The notes under the pieces were generated by a model. It was not told the origin of the DNA. It saw nothing but the letters and a program-made list of their open reading frames with translations, and ran no database searches. A stretch of 64,000 nt of DNA from assembly GCF_022682495.2 (NCBI RefSeq), contig NC_071388.1:85809073-85873072 (forward strand), given 5' to 3'. Made by a program: the position numbers and the translations under genes. This DNA is from Desmodus rotundus. Lineage: Eukaryota; Chordata; Mammalia; Chiroptera; Phyllostomidae. This document shows, in pieces, positions 1-10,428 of the stretch (position 1 is the first letter of the stretch; every line of letters starts with the position of its first letter).

Positions 1-2690
1 TTGGAAGGTGATGGATCATTTTGCAAAAGGAGCTTAGGCTTTCTGCAGCGAAGGGCCCAAATCGATGGCCTTTGCTCCTTGGGACTCAAAGTTAAATAGA
101 CTTGGAAGGGTGGACAGAATGGTCCTGCCCAAAGCTCAGGAGCTAAAACTGTCAAGGAGGCCGCTGAAATAACCTTAAGGAAAGGACAAGTAGAGGGTGG
201 TGTCCTGGCTACACTGGTGGAATGATCTCCATACTGTGTGAATAAGGTTAGCCACGATGACATAGTGAAGTGACACATGGAAGGTTTTGTTGTGATGAAC
301 AATGGCAGAATAATGGACTGTAAACTAAGAGAGCTAAATGCTCACAGGGCAAGTTCAGGTCCCCATTGTGAGGCTGCCAGGCATCCACACCAGCAAGGGC
401 GTCACAGAGAGTAGATAGGCACCTGTTGGTCTTTGGGCACAGCCTGCACAGTGACACGAGGCACCAGCCAGATGCAATGGCAATCCCGCGCTGATCAGTC
501 ATTTCAGATCTCCTTATGCCCAGCACTGGGAGTAGCAAAGGCCCTGACCATCAACACATCCTCTCTACACTACGTAAGTTTACTCCTGGTATTCTTGGTA
601 AATTGGCCAGAAGAAAGGAGAGGAAAGTTGTCTAGGTGAGGGGAGAAAATTTCAAGAGGGTTAGATTTACTCGTAATGATAATAGGCTCTCTAGAAACAC
701 TCATGTCAGGCTGATTCCAAACCTACGTAGACCACGGACCAGCCTCTCTTCACTTGAGTACATGCACCTTGTGTTTCTGGAAGGGTCATTGTAAAATCCT
801 TATAATATTGGTGTTCATGTTCTGTCAGATTGAAGTCTTTCATTTTTAGAGTTTTTAATTCACTTTAAAAGTGTTAATACCCATTCATATTATTAGCAAA
901 ATCTCTTTCTTAAAAGTTTCTGAATGTCTAACCTTTCTGTTAAGAAAAAATAGGTCTTTTTTTCTCAGGAGAAAGGAAAAAATTTACTTTTCCATAATAC
1001 ATGGCATGAGTCATGGAAAGGGCTTGAATAATTTGTAGACATGTTTCTATTGAGTCATCACAAATGATACAAAATCACTTGAATACTGATGAAACTAAAC
1101 TCTTTAAAATCTGTGAGAACTAAAAATATTACTATTTTTATATTTCACAAAGCTCGATTTCAGTTTTACCCCAGAAGAGATGTGAGGGCTATAGCAACAA
1201 TTCTCATTCACAGATGAGAAAGCTTGTTTCCTAAGAAGCCAAGATCTGCAGCAAAGAGAGAGAGTCGGTGATGTAACATGGACTTAAATACAAGTGTTAT
1301 CACTCATTGTCCAATAGATCCCTTTCCTTTACAATAGGCAAAATACTATATTTTAAAACAAACTAGCCCAACTGTGACTAAAATACTCAAGGACCTTGTA
1401 ATTTCAAAGGCTTTAAGCAGTATGACTGATGGGTTTGGTGGCACATTGGAATGCTGGTGATTTATTATATAATTTAAGTGCCCATCTGTGCAGCTGGGGA
1501 AAACACGGTTGATGAAAATATCAGCTGTCCGGCCGTTTTCTCTACTCAATAGATGTCATGAGGATGGCTTCACTGGCTGCCATCACCCCTCCAACAAACG
1601 CACGTCTGCCCGAAGGACTCTTCATCTCCACACTCTCCTGAAAAAGCAAGGTCAGCGACACTGGTCCTTAACTCTGAAGAAGATCCCAGCTACTTTCCAG
1701 GCTGGTTGCAAGTTAATGAGCTCTGACAATGGTTAAAGAAGTCATTCTCTCAAACTTTGTGTCACTTTGCCTTACTGGCCAGCTAGCTGGCATGGGACAA
1801 AGAAAAGCTATGGTCTGGACTTTAAAAGGAGAAATGAATTATGCAGTACCAAAATCAGGTTATACAAAATCGCCTTCCCTCCTTTCAGGTGCTGCTTAGC
1901 TACTTTCTCCACTCTCCATGGCTCTGAGACCACTGACAAGTCTGGGGACCATAAGAAGTGAAACAGCAAACTTAGAAATAATTTCAAGGGAATCCTGTTA
2001 GTTTTAATATGATTCACTTAAGCAATGTGGACCTTAGCAATCCTACTGCCTATTCTTCCCACTGAGATAGTTACTAAGTGACAGGTGTTGCTTACATACT
2101 CATATTCAGGTGTAAACAAGAGAGAAAGGGGAAAAGATAGTGAGTTATTGTTGACTGGCAAGTAGAGCCAGAAGAAAGGATTGCAAATATATTAGGTGTT
2201 TATTTACTATGCTATAGACCAGTGGGCATTCAGACTCCTTACTACATTTATTTATTGCCTTTAACAGTGATTTGGACACACAATGGACAATTGAAGAGCT
2301 ATGACCAGGAAGGCATTGATTTCATAGCTATTGACCCCTTTACATGCCTTTCAGAGCCACAAGTAGCAATTCCGACCAAAGCGCAAAGAGCACAACAGTA
2401 TCCTCAGATCAGTGTTGTGGGGAAGAAAAGAGAGTGAGGGGAGGAATCCTGAAGGCATTGAGAGGTTTCCCGTCTCAGATCTTTGATCTCCTACTCTGTC
2501 ATCTCAGCTGGCGGCCAAGAGGGCTGGCCCAGGGCCCAGGGCTACTTTGCCTCTTTAACTAGAGATTCATGGGAGGCCAAGTAGGGTGTGGTTTAAAAAT
2601 TTGCACAATCTGTTAAATGCATTATTTCAGAATATAGGGAGCCTTTCTATGTCAGTGCCTTGGGAAAAGGCCTGGTTGTCCCACTCTGGT
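1..2690. other. Unassigned non-coding stretch
   Basis: No gene, RNA or clear mobile element recognised apart from a weak MIR-like piece listed separately. Open frames here are at most about 96 codons, overlap on opposite strands and resemble no protein family I know. Base composition is ordinary mammalian, with no CpG enrichment. Confidence 0.6.
1195..1330 (-). repeat. MIR-like SINE fragment, weak
   Basis: The order 'cagatgagaaag' followed by a degenerate accession-to-flank segment resembles the central core of a MIR read in reverse. It is heavily diverged and could be chance similarity. Confidence 0.35.
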
Positions 2691-2692
2691 TC

Positions 2693-2990
2693 TGGGTCTG
2701 ACTGACTTTATTTTTGTGGTAAGAGCAGACAACATAAGATCTACCCTCTTAACAAATTGTTGTGTACAGTGAGGATTGTTAACTGGGATCACCATGTTGT
2801 GCAGCAGAGTTCTAGAACTTATCTTGCAAACTGAAACTGTACACTCATTGAACAGCAACTTCCCATTTCCTCCTTCTCCTAACCCCTGAAAACCACCACT
2901 TAATTGTTTCTGTGAGTTTGGCGACATAAGATACCTCATATAAGTGGAATCATGAAGTGTCTATGCTTCTGTGACCACCTTAGCACCATG
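2693..2990 (-). repeat. Old L1 (L1M) 3' end, antisense
   Basis: The segment resembles the mammalian L1M 3' region read on the opposite strand. It shows the block about fraying of the ORF2/3' UTR boundary ending in 'cctcatataagtggaatcat', a landmark of L1M elements in reverse orientation. It is 5'-truncated, lost everything beyond about 2990, and has no open frame. Confidence 0.7.
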
Positions 2991-3329
2991 GCTTGGTTTA
3001 TCCATTTTGTCACAGAAAATAGGTGGATTCTGACTTTTTACAGTAAAATTGTGAATGAGTTGCAGACAGCCCCTGAAAATGTGTATATTGTAAGCAAATG
3101 CATAAAGCATCCCGTCAGCAATGGATTAATTCCTGGAATTGTTAATGACAAAGGTTCTTCTGGAACAAACATGCACACCTGTCAGGGGGAGGTTTTAGAA
3201 AATTCAAGCAATAGACATTTTACTCTCAGTTTCTCTGAGCCTCTGTCAATAATTTTGGGGGGAGGATGATGCAGTGCTGGAGGCTTCTCTCTAAGTGTCT
3301 GCCTGGCCTATCACAATAATGGATGAATA

Positions 3330-3480
3330 ATATTTGAATGGTGCTTCCTAATTCACAGAGGATTTTAACATTCATTGTCTCATCCCACCTTCCTTGGGAA
3401 AGCAGCTGATGGTGTGACAAAGGCTCAGAAAAGTAGCGATTCACCCAAGGGCACCCTCCACGTCCCAGGCTCTCTCAACT
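3330..3480 (-). repeat. MIR SINE fragment
   Basis: Reads like a MIR in reverse: 'attgtctcatccca', then a degenerate 'gctcagaaaagtagcgattcacccaagggcac', which corresponds to the gaggctcagagaggttaag / cttgcccaaggtcaca core. Diverged. Confidence 0.45.
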
Positions 3481-3815
3481 ATATCCTGAGGGCTTTTATC
3501 TTCTTCCGTTTTAACTTCAGGTACTTCTATTGCTTGAAAAGTAAACTCTGATGTGGGCAATAATGATTAAAAAACCTTATAAGTAATATTAATAAAAGTA
3601 ATTAAAATTAAGTAAGTCCATGTTTTGTTATCCTTTCTCCTCCACTGAGGCTTATGCATAGAATTGTCACTCAAAGGAGAATGATTAGCATGCCTATAAA
3701 ACACAGGTGTGACCCTAACTAGCTATCTCTTTGCTTTTTTGTTTTCGGTATGTTAACATTTACACACAGACCTGACAGATGCGGAATGCCAGGAATATAG
3801 GAAGAGAGATAGCTA

Positions 3816-4200
3816 TTGTAGGCTGAATTGGGCCCCAACCCCAAAGAGCTCTGTCAAATTTGTATGTCAAAATCCTAATTCCCCAGTAACTCAGAATGTG
3901 ACTGTATTTGGGGATAGGGTCTTTGAAAAAAATTGAATTAAAGTGAGGTCATTAAAATGAGCACCAATCCAATGTGACTGATATCCTTACCGGAAGGGGA
4001 AACGGGGACACACAGAGGGAAGACCATGGAGAGATACAGGGAGAAGATGGCCATGTATGTGCCAAAGAGGCCTCAGAAGGAAGAGCCCTGCAGACAACTT
4101 GATCTCAGAATTCTAGCTTCTAGAAGTGCAAGAAAATCAATCCCTGTTGTTGAAGCCGCCAGTCTGTGGTCCATTTCCATGGCCCTAAATAATGTAACAT
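3816..4200 (+). mobile_element. ERVL-MaLR solo LTR, MLT1-type
   Basis: A solo LTR about 385 bp long of the ancient MaLR class, read on +. Landmarks in order are 'ctgaattgggcccc' near the start, 'cagaatgtgactgtatttgg', 'gggtcttt', 'ccaatgtgactgatatcctta', 'gggaagaccatgga', 'agggagaagatggcca', 'acttgatctcagaattctag', and a 3' part with 'tctgttg'-like and 'ccagtctgtgg' blocks. No internal retroviral sequence is attached. The 61-codon frame through its middle is a shadow without a protein match. MLT1 subfamily is not resolved. Confidence 0.78.
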
Positions 4201-4944
4201 CTAAGACTTAGTTGCTTGTATACGTTAGTAATGCAACTGACTTTTAGTACAATATACAGATATTGAAATGCCATCGCCCTCATTTTTAAAAAAAGTGTGA
4301 GTATATATGTTAATCACGGGCATATGTTTATGATGTTTGGAGCAGAGGCATGACTCATCGGGCAATCATAAATGCACGGATACATGCAAGTGAAAATGAC
4401 ACACAATGACAACGTTATACACTAAATGGGCATTCGGATTCTTCAGAAGGTAAATTTTAGATGAGAGTAAGTTGTCACTAAAGTGGTATGATTTATGCCA
4501 AGTATTAAGAATGGGTAAGTTTTGATGTAAGTAGCTAAGGAACAGTATAAAGAAGAGGTTACGAATGTGAAAAATCATAGAGGACACAAAACAGGACAAT
4601 TTAGCCGGAGCAGAAAAAGTGAGGAAACTAAGTCAATTTAGTTTCTGGGAAGAGAGAACTGGAGAAGAGTACGGGATAATCTCATGGCGAGGGGAGGGTG
4701 TGAGGATGAGCTCAGCACACCCACTAGCCTCAACTCAGAAGTCAGTCTCTGACCCTAGCTATAAGAACAACACGCTGGTGACCTTATGCTCCAACCTGAG
4801 ACTACCTTTTGCATTTACTGAATCCTTCTCCAGAAATAGCCAGGAAAAAAGATGCTCCTATCTATAACAATGAGCCCCTGGAACCACGTGGGAGGCTTTA
4901 TTCATTGTCCCTATCCTAGACATAGTCAAACAGAACCTCTAGGG

Positions 4945-5121
4945 CAGTGTTCTCAACCCTGGCTGCACATTATAATCACCTGGAGAACTTCAAAAAAATT
5001 CTGATGCCCAGGCTATAGTCCAGACCAATTCAACCAGACTTACTGGTAGTGGGAGCCAGGCATCAGTATTTTTCTTAAGTGCTCCAGGTGATTCCCATGT
5101 AGCCAGGTTGGAGACCCACTG
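4945..5121. mobile_element. MER5B-type hAT-Charlie MITE
   Basis: Non-autonomous DNA transposon of about 177 bp with near-palindromic ends: 'cagtgttctcaaccctggct' on the left and, inverted, 'agccaggttggagacccactg' on the right. The interior holds 'aatcacctggagaactt' and its inverted partner 'gctccaggtgattc', as expected for MER5B. No coding capacity. An ancient eutherian repeat. Confidence 0.87.
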
Positions 5122-5134
5122 CTGCAGGTAGTAG

Positions 5135-5859
5135 GTCCCAGGTATCTGTGCTTTCAGTAAGCTTCCCAGGTGATTCTTCCCAGCCAACCCATGAAAGCAT
5201 TTGGTCCTCAAACTTGAGGCATCTATCTTATATTCCTGTTAGCTTTTTCTAATCCCTAAGAAAAAACAAACATGTCATCTCTTATTTTCCTTTCTTTCCT
5301 GCAAAGAATCTCCTAATTTAGCTGAACTTACTTCCCAATTTGGCAAGATAAAAGGGAGTGTTTTACACAGAACATAGAACCTACCGGTGGGGTCCTACAT
5401 TAGACTGGGCATCAAGGCCCTTTAGCAGCTATGGTATGAAGCAGTGAGTTCAGGAAATAAAGTATTGAAAAATAAGATAGATAAGGGCCAGATTGTAGAA
5501 GGACTAGCTTTTCAGCTGCAAAGACAATGGCCTTGGAAAAAAAATAAGTCAGCAGGATATTGATGAGATCAATACTAGATTTTAAGGAAATTATAAAGAG
5601 GAGAGCAGTAAAACAAAAAAATATTGAAAAGTTTAAAGAATGAACAATTGAACTTGTCTGATAGATTAGAAATGCGAGAAAGTTGGGAATTGAAGATATG
5701 ACTCTGAGGTTATAGGCCTGAGTAATAGAAAGAAATTACAGAAATGAGTAAATGAAGAGAAGGGGCTAAACTTTCTTGGGGGGAAAGTAGAGAAGGGAAA
5801 AGAATTAAATTGGGTGTTAGGCTTAGACGATAAAGTGACATTTCAAAAGCAAGGACAGT
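5135..5859. other. Unassigned A-rich non-coding stretch
   Basis: No gene or confidently assigned repeat. The interval is A+G rich on the + strand around 5450-5700 and may contain degraded LINE sequence, but I cannot place it. Confidence 0.5.
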
Positions 5860-5945
5860 CAGTGTGTCTTTTTCATCTTTGTGGCCCCAGCACCCAGCAT
5901 AAAATTTAACGCAGAGCGGACATTGATTCAATGATGGGTGAGTGA
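5860..5945 (+). repeat. L2-type 3' end fragment
   Basis: 'ctttgtggccccagcaccca', then a degenerate 'cataaaatttaacgcagagcgg' and 'gattcaatgatgggtgagtga' correspond to the conserved end of L2 (ccccagcacctagcacagtgcc...tcaataaatg...gaatgaatga). Confidence 0.5.
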
Positions 5946-6689
5946 GAAAGCAGTGGAACTGAAGGATGAGGAACACGCCAGGTTAAGAGAAGTTAGAGCC
6001 AATGGAAAGTTGGGAGTAGGAATAATATATTTCACAGTTAAGCTTTTGATATTATGTCAAAATGAGACTATACACGCTGTCATCAATTTTGTATCTGAGT
6101 TGAAAATGTTAATCCACTTTTTTAAAACAAAGGTTTAAAGTGCAAAATATATCATAATACGTGCAATCTTGTTTAGCATTTCTATTTTTTTTTATTAAAG
6201 TGGCCTGGGCCTCTCCTGATATTTGAGAATCCCCAGGAATAATCTTGTTAAGTATATGTGTTAGGTAGTAACTTTTAAATTGTGTTGCTAAGAGATGCTT
6301 TGAGAGTTCAGTGGAATTCCCTCAGGGACCACTTTAGAAGGGATGGGAGAGATATTTGAGCTGAGCCTATGGGCCTATGGACCTACAGCCCCATCCTTAC
6401 CCTAACTCCAAGCTTTTATTGGTTTCATTTACTGGCACATGTAAGGCTTTATTTGGATAAATAAATAAAGGCAGCATTTTAACTTTTTCACCTACTAAAT
6501 AAATTGTGAAACTTACATGCTAGGAAAAAAAGAGAAAATGAGTAACAAGATTAACCATGAAGACTTAGCTGAAACCAGACAGCCCAAATTGGCAGCAGGC
6601 CAAATCAGCATGGCCCCGTTGGCAGGGCAAGCGGAAGAGGAGATTAAGGAGAACTGGGAGTCTGGAGACGGTGTAGAGGAAGGTGAGTG
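5946..6689. other. Unassigned non-coding stretch
   Basis: No gene, RNA or assignable repeat. It is moderately AT-rich and contains a short 'ataaataaataaagg' run near 6460. Confidence 0.5.
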
Positions 6690-6880
6690 ACATACTTTGA
6701 GTGTGGAGTCCAGATTTCAGTCCATCTTTGTCACTAACTGGCCCTATAGCTTGAGTAGGACACTTAAATACTTCTGGCCTCAGTTCCCTCTTTTGTGAAG
6801 TGAGGTCATTGGTCTAAATGACTTCCCACGACCTCCAATGTCTGGGTCCTGCTCAAAGATTCTGTGATTCCAGGGAGCTA
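6690..6880 (+). repeat. MIR SINE
   Basis: Sense MIR with the order 'tgtggagtccagatttcag', 'tcactaactggccc', 'ggacacttaaatacttctgg', 'cctcagttccctcttttgtgaag', then 'ggtctaaatgacttccc' and 'gattctgtgattcc'. These match the MIR core (cctcagtttcctcatctgtaaaatg) and the right arm of MIR variants. Confidence 0.72.
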
Positions 6881-7260
6881 ATGAAGCAGCCTGGGTGACT
6901 GACAATATTTCCAGGCTACATGTACTATTCATTATGACCAGAACAAGCTCATTATTTACAGGGTATGAAAGCCAAAAGGGAGACGTGAAATGTTGAGGAG
7001 TTTGATGTTGGAGTATGGAGTATTTAGCTTGAATAATACCAGTTAAATTAATTAAACAAAGAGGCCATTATACTGAGATGACTCTGATCCTATGGTGGTC
7101 TACATACATATACCCAAATCTGGCCTATAAATGCCTCATGATTATGAAACTGAAACCGAATGACAACCAGTCACAAACACCCAACTAGGCTTCAAACTAT
7201 AGCCAATCAATCACTTTCTTATACTTTGCTTCTGCCTCTTCTCCATAAAAATATCTCCCT

Positions 7261-7487
7261 GGCCTTGGCTGGTGTGACTCAGTGGATTGAGTGCCAGTCC
7301 GCAAACCAAAAGTACCGGTTTGATTTCCAGTCAGGGCACATGTCTGGGTTGCAAGTCTGGTCCCCAAATGGGGGCGCACGAGAGGCAACCGGTCGATGTA
7401 TCTCACACATGGGTGTTTTTCTCCTTCCCATTCTCGCCCCCTGCCCTTCTCTTTAAAAATAAATAAATAAAATGCTAAAAAAAAAAA
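7261..7487 (+). mobile_element. VES SINE (tRNA-derived, bat)
   Basis: Full-length tRNA-derived SINE. The head 'ggccttggctggtgtgactc' carries an A-box-like sequence, and 'ccggtttgatttccagtc' is a B-box, so both parts of an internal pol III promoter are visible. Next come 'gggcacatgtctgggttgca' and 'ggcaaccggtcgatgt', a CT-rich segment and an A-rich tail of AAATA units. A short probable target duplication, 'atctccct'/'atctcctt', lies at 7253-7260 and 7487-7494. The family is typical of bats and is the main evidence for the host. It is mobilised by L1 machinery. Confidence 0.92.
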
Positions 7488-7611
7488 TCTCCTTGAGCTC
7501 CTGTCCTTAGAGAGCTGCTAAATAATTCTGGTTTGGTATGATTTGATTTGAATCAATTTTTGTTCAAATACACTCTTAAAAAGTTTAATATGCCTCTTTT
7601 ATTAGCTATAT

Positions 7612-7690
7612 TTAAAGATAAGATAAACTTATCTTTTAGCATATCTTATAAATTTATAAACTTATCTTATAAACTTATCTTTTAACATGG
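7612..7690. repeat. AT-rich direct and inverted repeat cluster
   Basis: The block 'ataaacttatctt' occurs three times in about 70 bp. 'aagataag' and 'cttatctt' form an 8 bp perfect inverted repeat around 'ataaa' near 7614-7636. It could extrude a small hairpin; function unknown. Confidence 0.65.
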
Positions 7691-7795
7691 CTAATATTGT
7701 CTGTGCATTAAGTATGGATATTGTATTAAGGACTTTACCCATAATACAGCATTTCATTCTTACATCTCTATCAAGAAAGTTCAATGGTTATTCCC

Positions 7796-7816
7796 TTATT
7801 TATTTATTTATTTATT
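7796..7816. repeat. (TTAT)n microsatellite
   Basis: About five uninterrupted TTAT/TTTA units. Confidence 0.9.
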
Positions 7817-8219
7817 AATTATCGTCATTCCCATTTTAAACTTGAGGAAGACAGGCACCTAATGAGTGTCCTTTTATAACAATGATGTTAGTAGCATTGA
7901 CAATGTTAATGTTGGTTAAAGAGAATTTATCTTTGAAATGTAAGCTAACAAATCGAATCTAGTGCTTTAATATCAGTTCTACCACACTGTTCTGATACAA
8001 TTCTGCCAGGAGCTCTACTGTTAAAAAGAAACTATGAAAAAGTGAAGCATTTTTCAGAGAAGCTCAAAAACTTTGAATGCTGCTTTATCAAATTCAGTGG
8101 ATGTGTAGGTGGCAGAAATGTCCAAAATATTTCACATTTTCTTTTCTTGATGATAACTTATAAAAATACGTTACCAAAATATAATAATAACATCTTATAT
8201 ATAAAACATTTAATACTTT

Positions 8220-8425
8220 ATATGTTTTACAGAGTACCTTATTTCCTAAATTTATCTCAGTTAATTCTATGACTCTACAAATTAATGTCCCCATTTTAGA
8301 GGTCTCAAAACTGGGGTTTACAACAGTTAAACTTTTTTGCCCAGGGGTGATAAAACTAACGAGTAGAACCAAATTTTCATCTTCAGACTCCAAGTCCAGT
8401 GCACTATCCATTACACTACAATCTA
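8220..8425 (-). repeat. MIR SINE, near full length
   Basis: Reverse-orientation MIR: 'ctcagttaattctatgactc', 'ccccattttagaggtctcaaa', a degenerate 'cttttttgcccagggg' (cttgcccaaggtc), 'aaccaaattttcatcttcagactccaagtccagtgcactatccattacact'-type tail (only parts quoted elsewhere). The last block matches the MIR end closely. Confidence 0.75.
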
Positions 8426-8575
8426 TTTTGTTAAAATGCACATTTTATATCATAGTAAAATATAGTGGGTATTACCTGTTCAAGTAGAATTGGCTAGTGT
8501 CGCCCCCTAGAGGATAAAATTATATCCTTTCCAAAGATTTGTTCACTAGCAGAAAGAACTTGCAATTACAGTATT

Positions 8576-8593
8576 AATATTGTGATAAATATT
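8576..8593. repeat. Target-site duplication of HAL1 copy 1 (left)
   Basis: The 18 bp sequence 'aatattgtgataaatatt' recurs without mismatch at 10411-10428, directly flanking the element on both sides. Confidence 0.95.
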
Positions 8594-8960
8594 TTTTTTA
8601 ATATATTTATTGATTATGCTATTACAGTTGTCCCATTTCCCCCCCCACTCCACTCCATCCTGCCCACCCCCCTCCCTCCCACATTCCCCCCCCATAGTTC
8701 ATGTCCATGGGTCATACTTATAAGTTCTTTGGCTTCTACATTTCCTACACTATTTTTACCCTCCCCCTGTCTATTTTCCACCTATCATCTATGCTACTTA
8801 TTCTCTGTACCTTTACCCCCCTCTCCCCCTCCCACTCCCTTATTGACAACCCTCATGTTCTAGTTGTTTGCCTAGTTTGCTCTCGTTTTTGTTTTATGTG
8901 TGGTCGTTAATAACTGTGAGTTTGCTGTCATTTTTACTGTTCCTATTTTTGATCTTTTTC

Positions 8961-9656
8961 TTAGGTAACTCCCTTTAACATTTCATATAATAAGGGCTTG
9001 GTGATGATGAGCCTCTTCAACTTGACCTTATCTGAGAAGCACTTTATCCTCCCTTCCATTCTAAATGATAGCTTTGCTGGATACAGTAATCTTGGACGTA
9101 GGTCCTTGCGTTTAATCTTGGGTAATGTAATTATGATGTGTCTTGTTGTGTTCCTCCTTGGGTCCAGCTTCTTTGGGACTCTCTGAGCTTCCTGGACTTC
9201 CCAGAAGTCTATTTCCTTTGCCAGATCGGGGAAGTTCTCCATTATTTGTTCAAATAAGTTTTCAATTTTTTGTTCTTCCTCTTCTCCTTCTGGCACCCCT
9301 ATAATTCGGATGTTGGAACGTTTCAAGTTGTCCTGGAGGTTCCTAAGCCTCTCCTCATTTTTCCAAGTTCTTGTGTCTTCATTCTTTTCTGGTTGAATGT
9401 TTGTTTCTTCCTTCTGGTCCATACCATTGATTTGAGTCCCAGTTTCCTTCTCATCACTATTGGTTCCCTGAACATTTTCCTTTGTTTCTCTTAGCATAGG
9501 CTTCATTTTTTCATCCGTTTTTCGAATAGATTCAACCAAGTCTGTGAGCATATTGATAACCAGTGCTTTGAACTGTGCATCCGATAGGTTGGCTATCTCT
9601 TCGTCGCTTAGTTGTATTTTTTCTGGAGCTTTGAAGTGTTCTGTCATTTGGGCCAT
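8961..9656 (-). CDS. HAL1 ORF1p-like protein, internally deleted but open
   Basis: A 231-codon uninterrupted frame for an L1 ORF1p-type protein, the trimerising RNA-binding chaperone of LINE-1. The N-terminus begins MAQM and includes 'LSDEEIANLSDAQFKALV'. Residues about 40-120 are charged and coiled-coil-like ('NEERLRNLQDNLKRSN'). 'IRIIGVPEGEEE' marks the start of the RRM, 'AQRVPKKLDPRRNTTRHIII' its middle, and 'RLLYPAKLSFRMEG' the C-terminal domain. Compared with copies 2 and 4, about 47 residues are missing in frame between 'LPKIK' and 'KDL', removing most of the front of the C-terminal domain (the block with 'TYKG', 'IRLS', 'TLQARR'). The protein is therefore probably non-functional although the frame is open. 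The ATG was chosen because it follows the A-rich leader as in the sister copies. Human ORF1p is about 338 residues; this is much shorter. Confidence 0.85.
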   Translation of the reverse strand: MAQMTEHFKAPEKIQLSDEEIANLSDAQFKALVINMLTDLVESIRKTDEKMKPMLRETKENVQGTNSDEKETGTQINGMDQKEETNIQPEKNEDTRTWKNEERLRNLQDNLKRSNIRIIGVPEGEEEEQKIENLFEQIMENFPDLAKEIDFWEVQEAQRVPKKLDPRRNTTRHIIITLPKIKRKDLRPRLLYPAKLSFRMEGRIKCFSDKVKLKRLIITKPLLYEMLKGVT

Positions 9657-10410
9657 TTTGTTTGTTTGTTTGTCTTGGCGCGTCTGTTACTTTAAGGGGA
9701 GGAGCCTTAGGTGTTCACGGGGGCTGGGTAATGCTGGTCGCTGCGCAGTGATGCTGTACGTGGGGGCGGGGCCGAGAGGGAGCAATGGCGCCCGCTTCAC
9801 TCTCCTCCGGATTTCAGTCTTTCACTCCGGTACCCACAATCAAACTGGGCCCCTCTGGTGCTGGTTCCCGAGTAAGTGGGCCTGTGCACACTCTAGGCCC
9901 CTGTGGGTCTCTCCAACAACCTCTCCTGTGAGGCTGGGAGTCTCTTCTGCGGCCCCAACCCCCAGGGGCGCTTTCAATCAGAGGTTTGAGGCTTTATTTC
10001 CCCGAGCTGGAGCCCTGGGTTGCGCAGAGGTCTGCTTCTCTGCCCGCCGTTCGTCCGGTTTATCTGTGGGCGAATGTGGTGCCGCAATGTGCAATCCGCC
10101 ACTCTGCCTGCCCCACTCTCCGCCACTCTGAGTCCGGCCCTCTGGGTTTATCTGTGCAAATGTGGGACCGCAGGGTCTGCTAGTGCTCGGACTGCCTGCG
10201 CCATTTGTCCCACACTCCGCCAGTCTCAGTCCCGCCACAGCCACGCGAGTCCTCTCCACCCCAGTGCCGTCTCCGCCCCTCCTACCGGTCTGGATGAATG
10301 ATTATTTTCTGTTTCCTTGGTGTTGGTCCCCCTTGCTGTTCAATTCTCTGTCGGTTCTGGTTGTGCGAGGAGGCGCAGTGTGTCTACCTACACCGCCATC
10401 TTGGTTCTCC
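9657..10410 (-). promoter_or_regulatory. HAL1 copy 1 5' UTR / internal promoter
   Basis: About 754 bp, GC- and CpG-rich compared with its surroundings. It starts (on -) with a YY1-type core, read on + as 'ccgccatcttgg' at 10393-10404. In L1 elements, YY1 at the very 5' end positions transcription. Immediately before the ORF1 ATG is an (AAAC)n tract, where other copies carry poly(A). The large open frames overlapping it on both strands (such as 9544-10131 +) are composition artefacts. Confidence 0.7.
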
Positions 10411-10428
10411 AATATTGTGATAAATATT
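10411..10428. repeat. Target-site duplication of HAL1 copy 1 (right)
   Basis: Identical to 8576-8593. Normal host sequence continues from 10429. Confidence 0.95.

Larger units (their letters stand above)
8594..10410 (-). mobile_element. Full-length HAL1 (ORF1-only L1 derivative), copy 1
   Basis: An 1817 bp retroelement on the minus strand, bounded by a perfect 18 bp target-site duplication at 8576-8593 and 10411-10428. In element order it has a 5' end with a YY1-like motif (reverse of 10393-10404), a GC-rich 5' UTR of about 754 bp, one ORF1-type frame (8961-9656), a 3' UTR of about 367 bp and an A-rich tail, seen on + as 'ttttttttaatatatttatt'. There is no endonuclease or reverse transcriptase sequence between the ORF1 stop and the tail. 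A 3'-end stretch resembling that of the local L1 suggests mobilisation by L1 reverse transcriptase. The perfect duplication implies a recent insertion. Confidence 0.93.

Noticed and set aside
7261..7340. tRNA gene
   Set aside because: A- and B-box-like motifs are present, but the cloverleaf is degraded and the sequence continues into a VES SINE body and tail. The same holds at 30358, 34688 and 49595.
8582..8910. Proline/serine-rich + frames
   Set aside because: Antisense of the half-L1 3' UTR polypurine tract.
9544..10131. 195-codon + frame
   Set aside because: Antisense shadow of the half-L1 5' UTR and the start of its ORF1; no independent protein signature.
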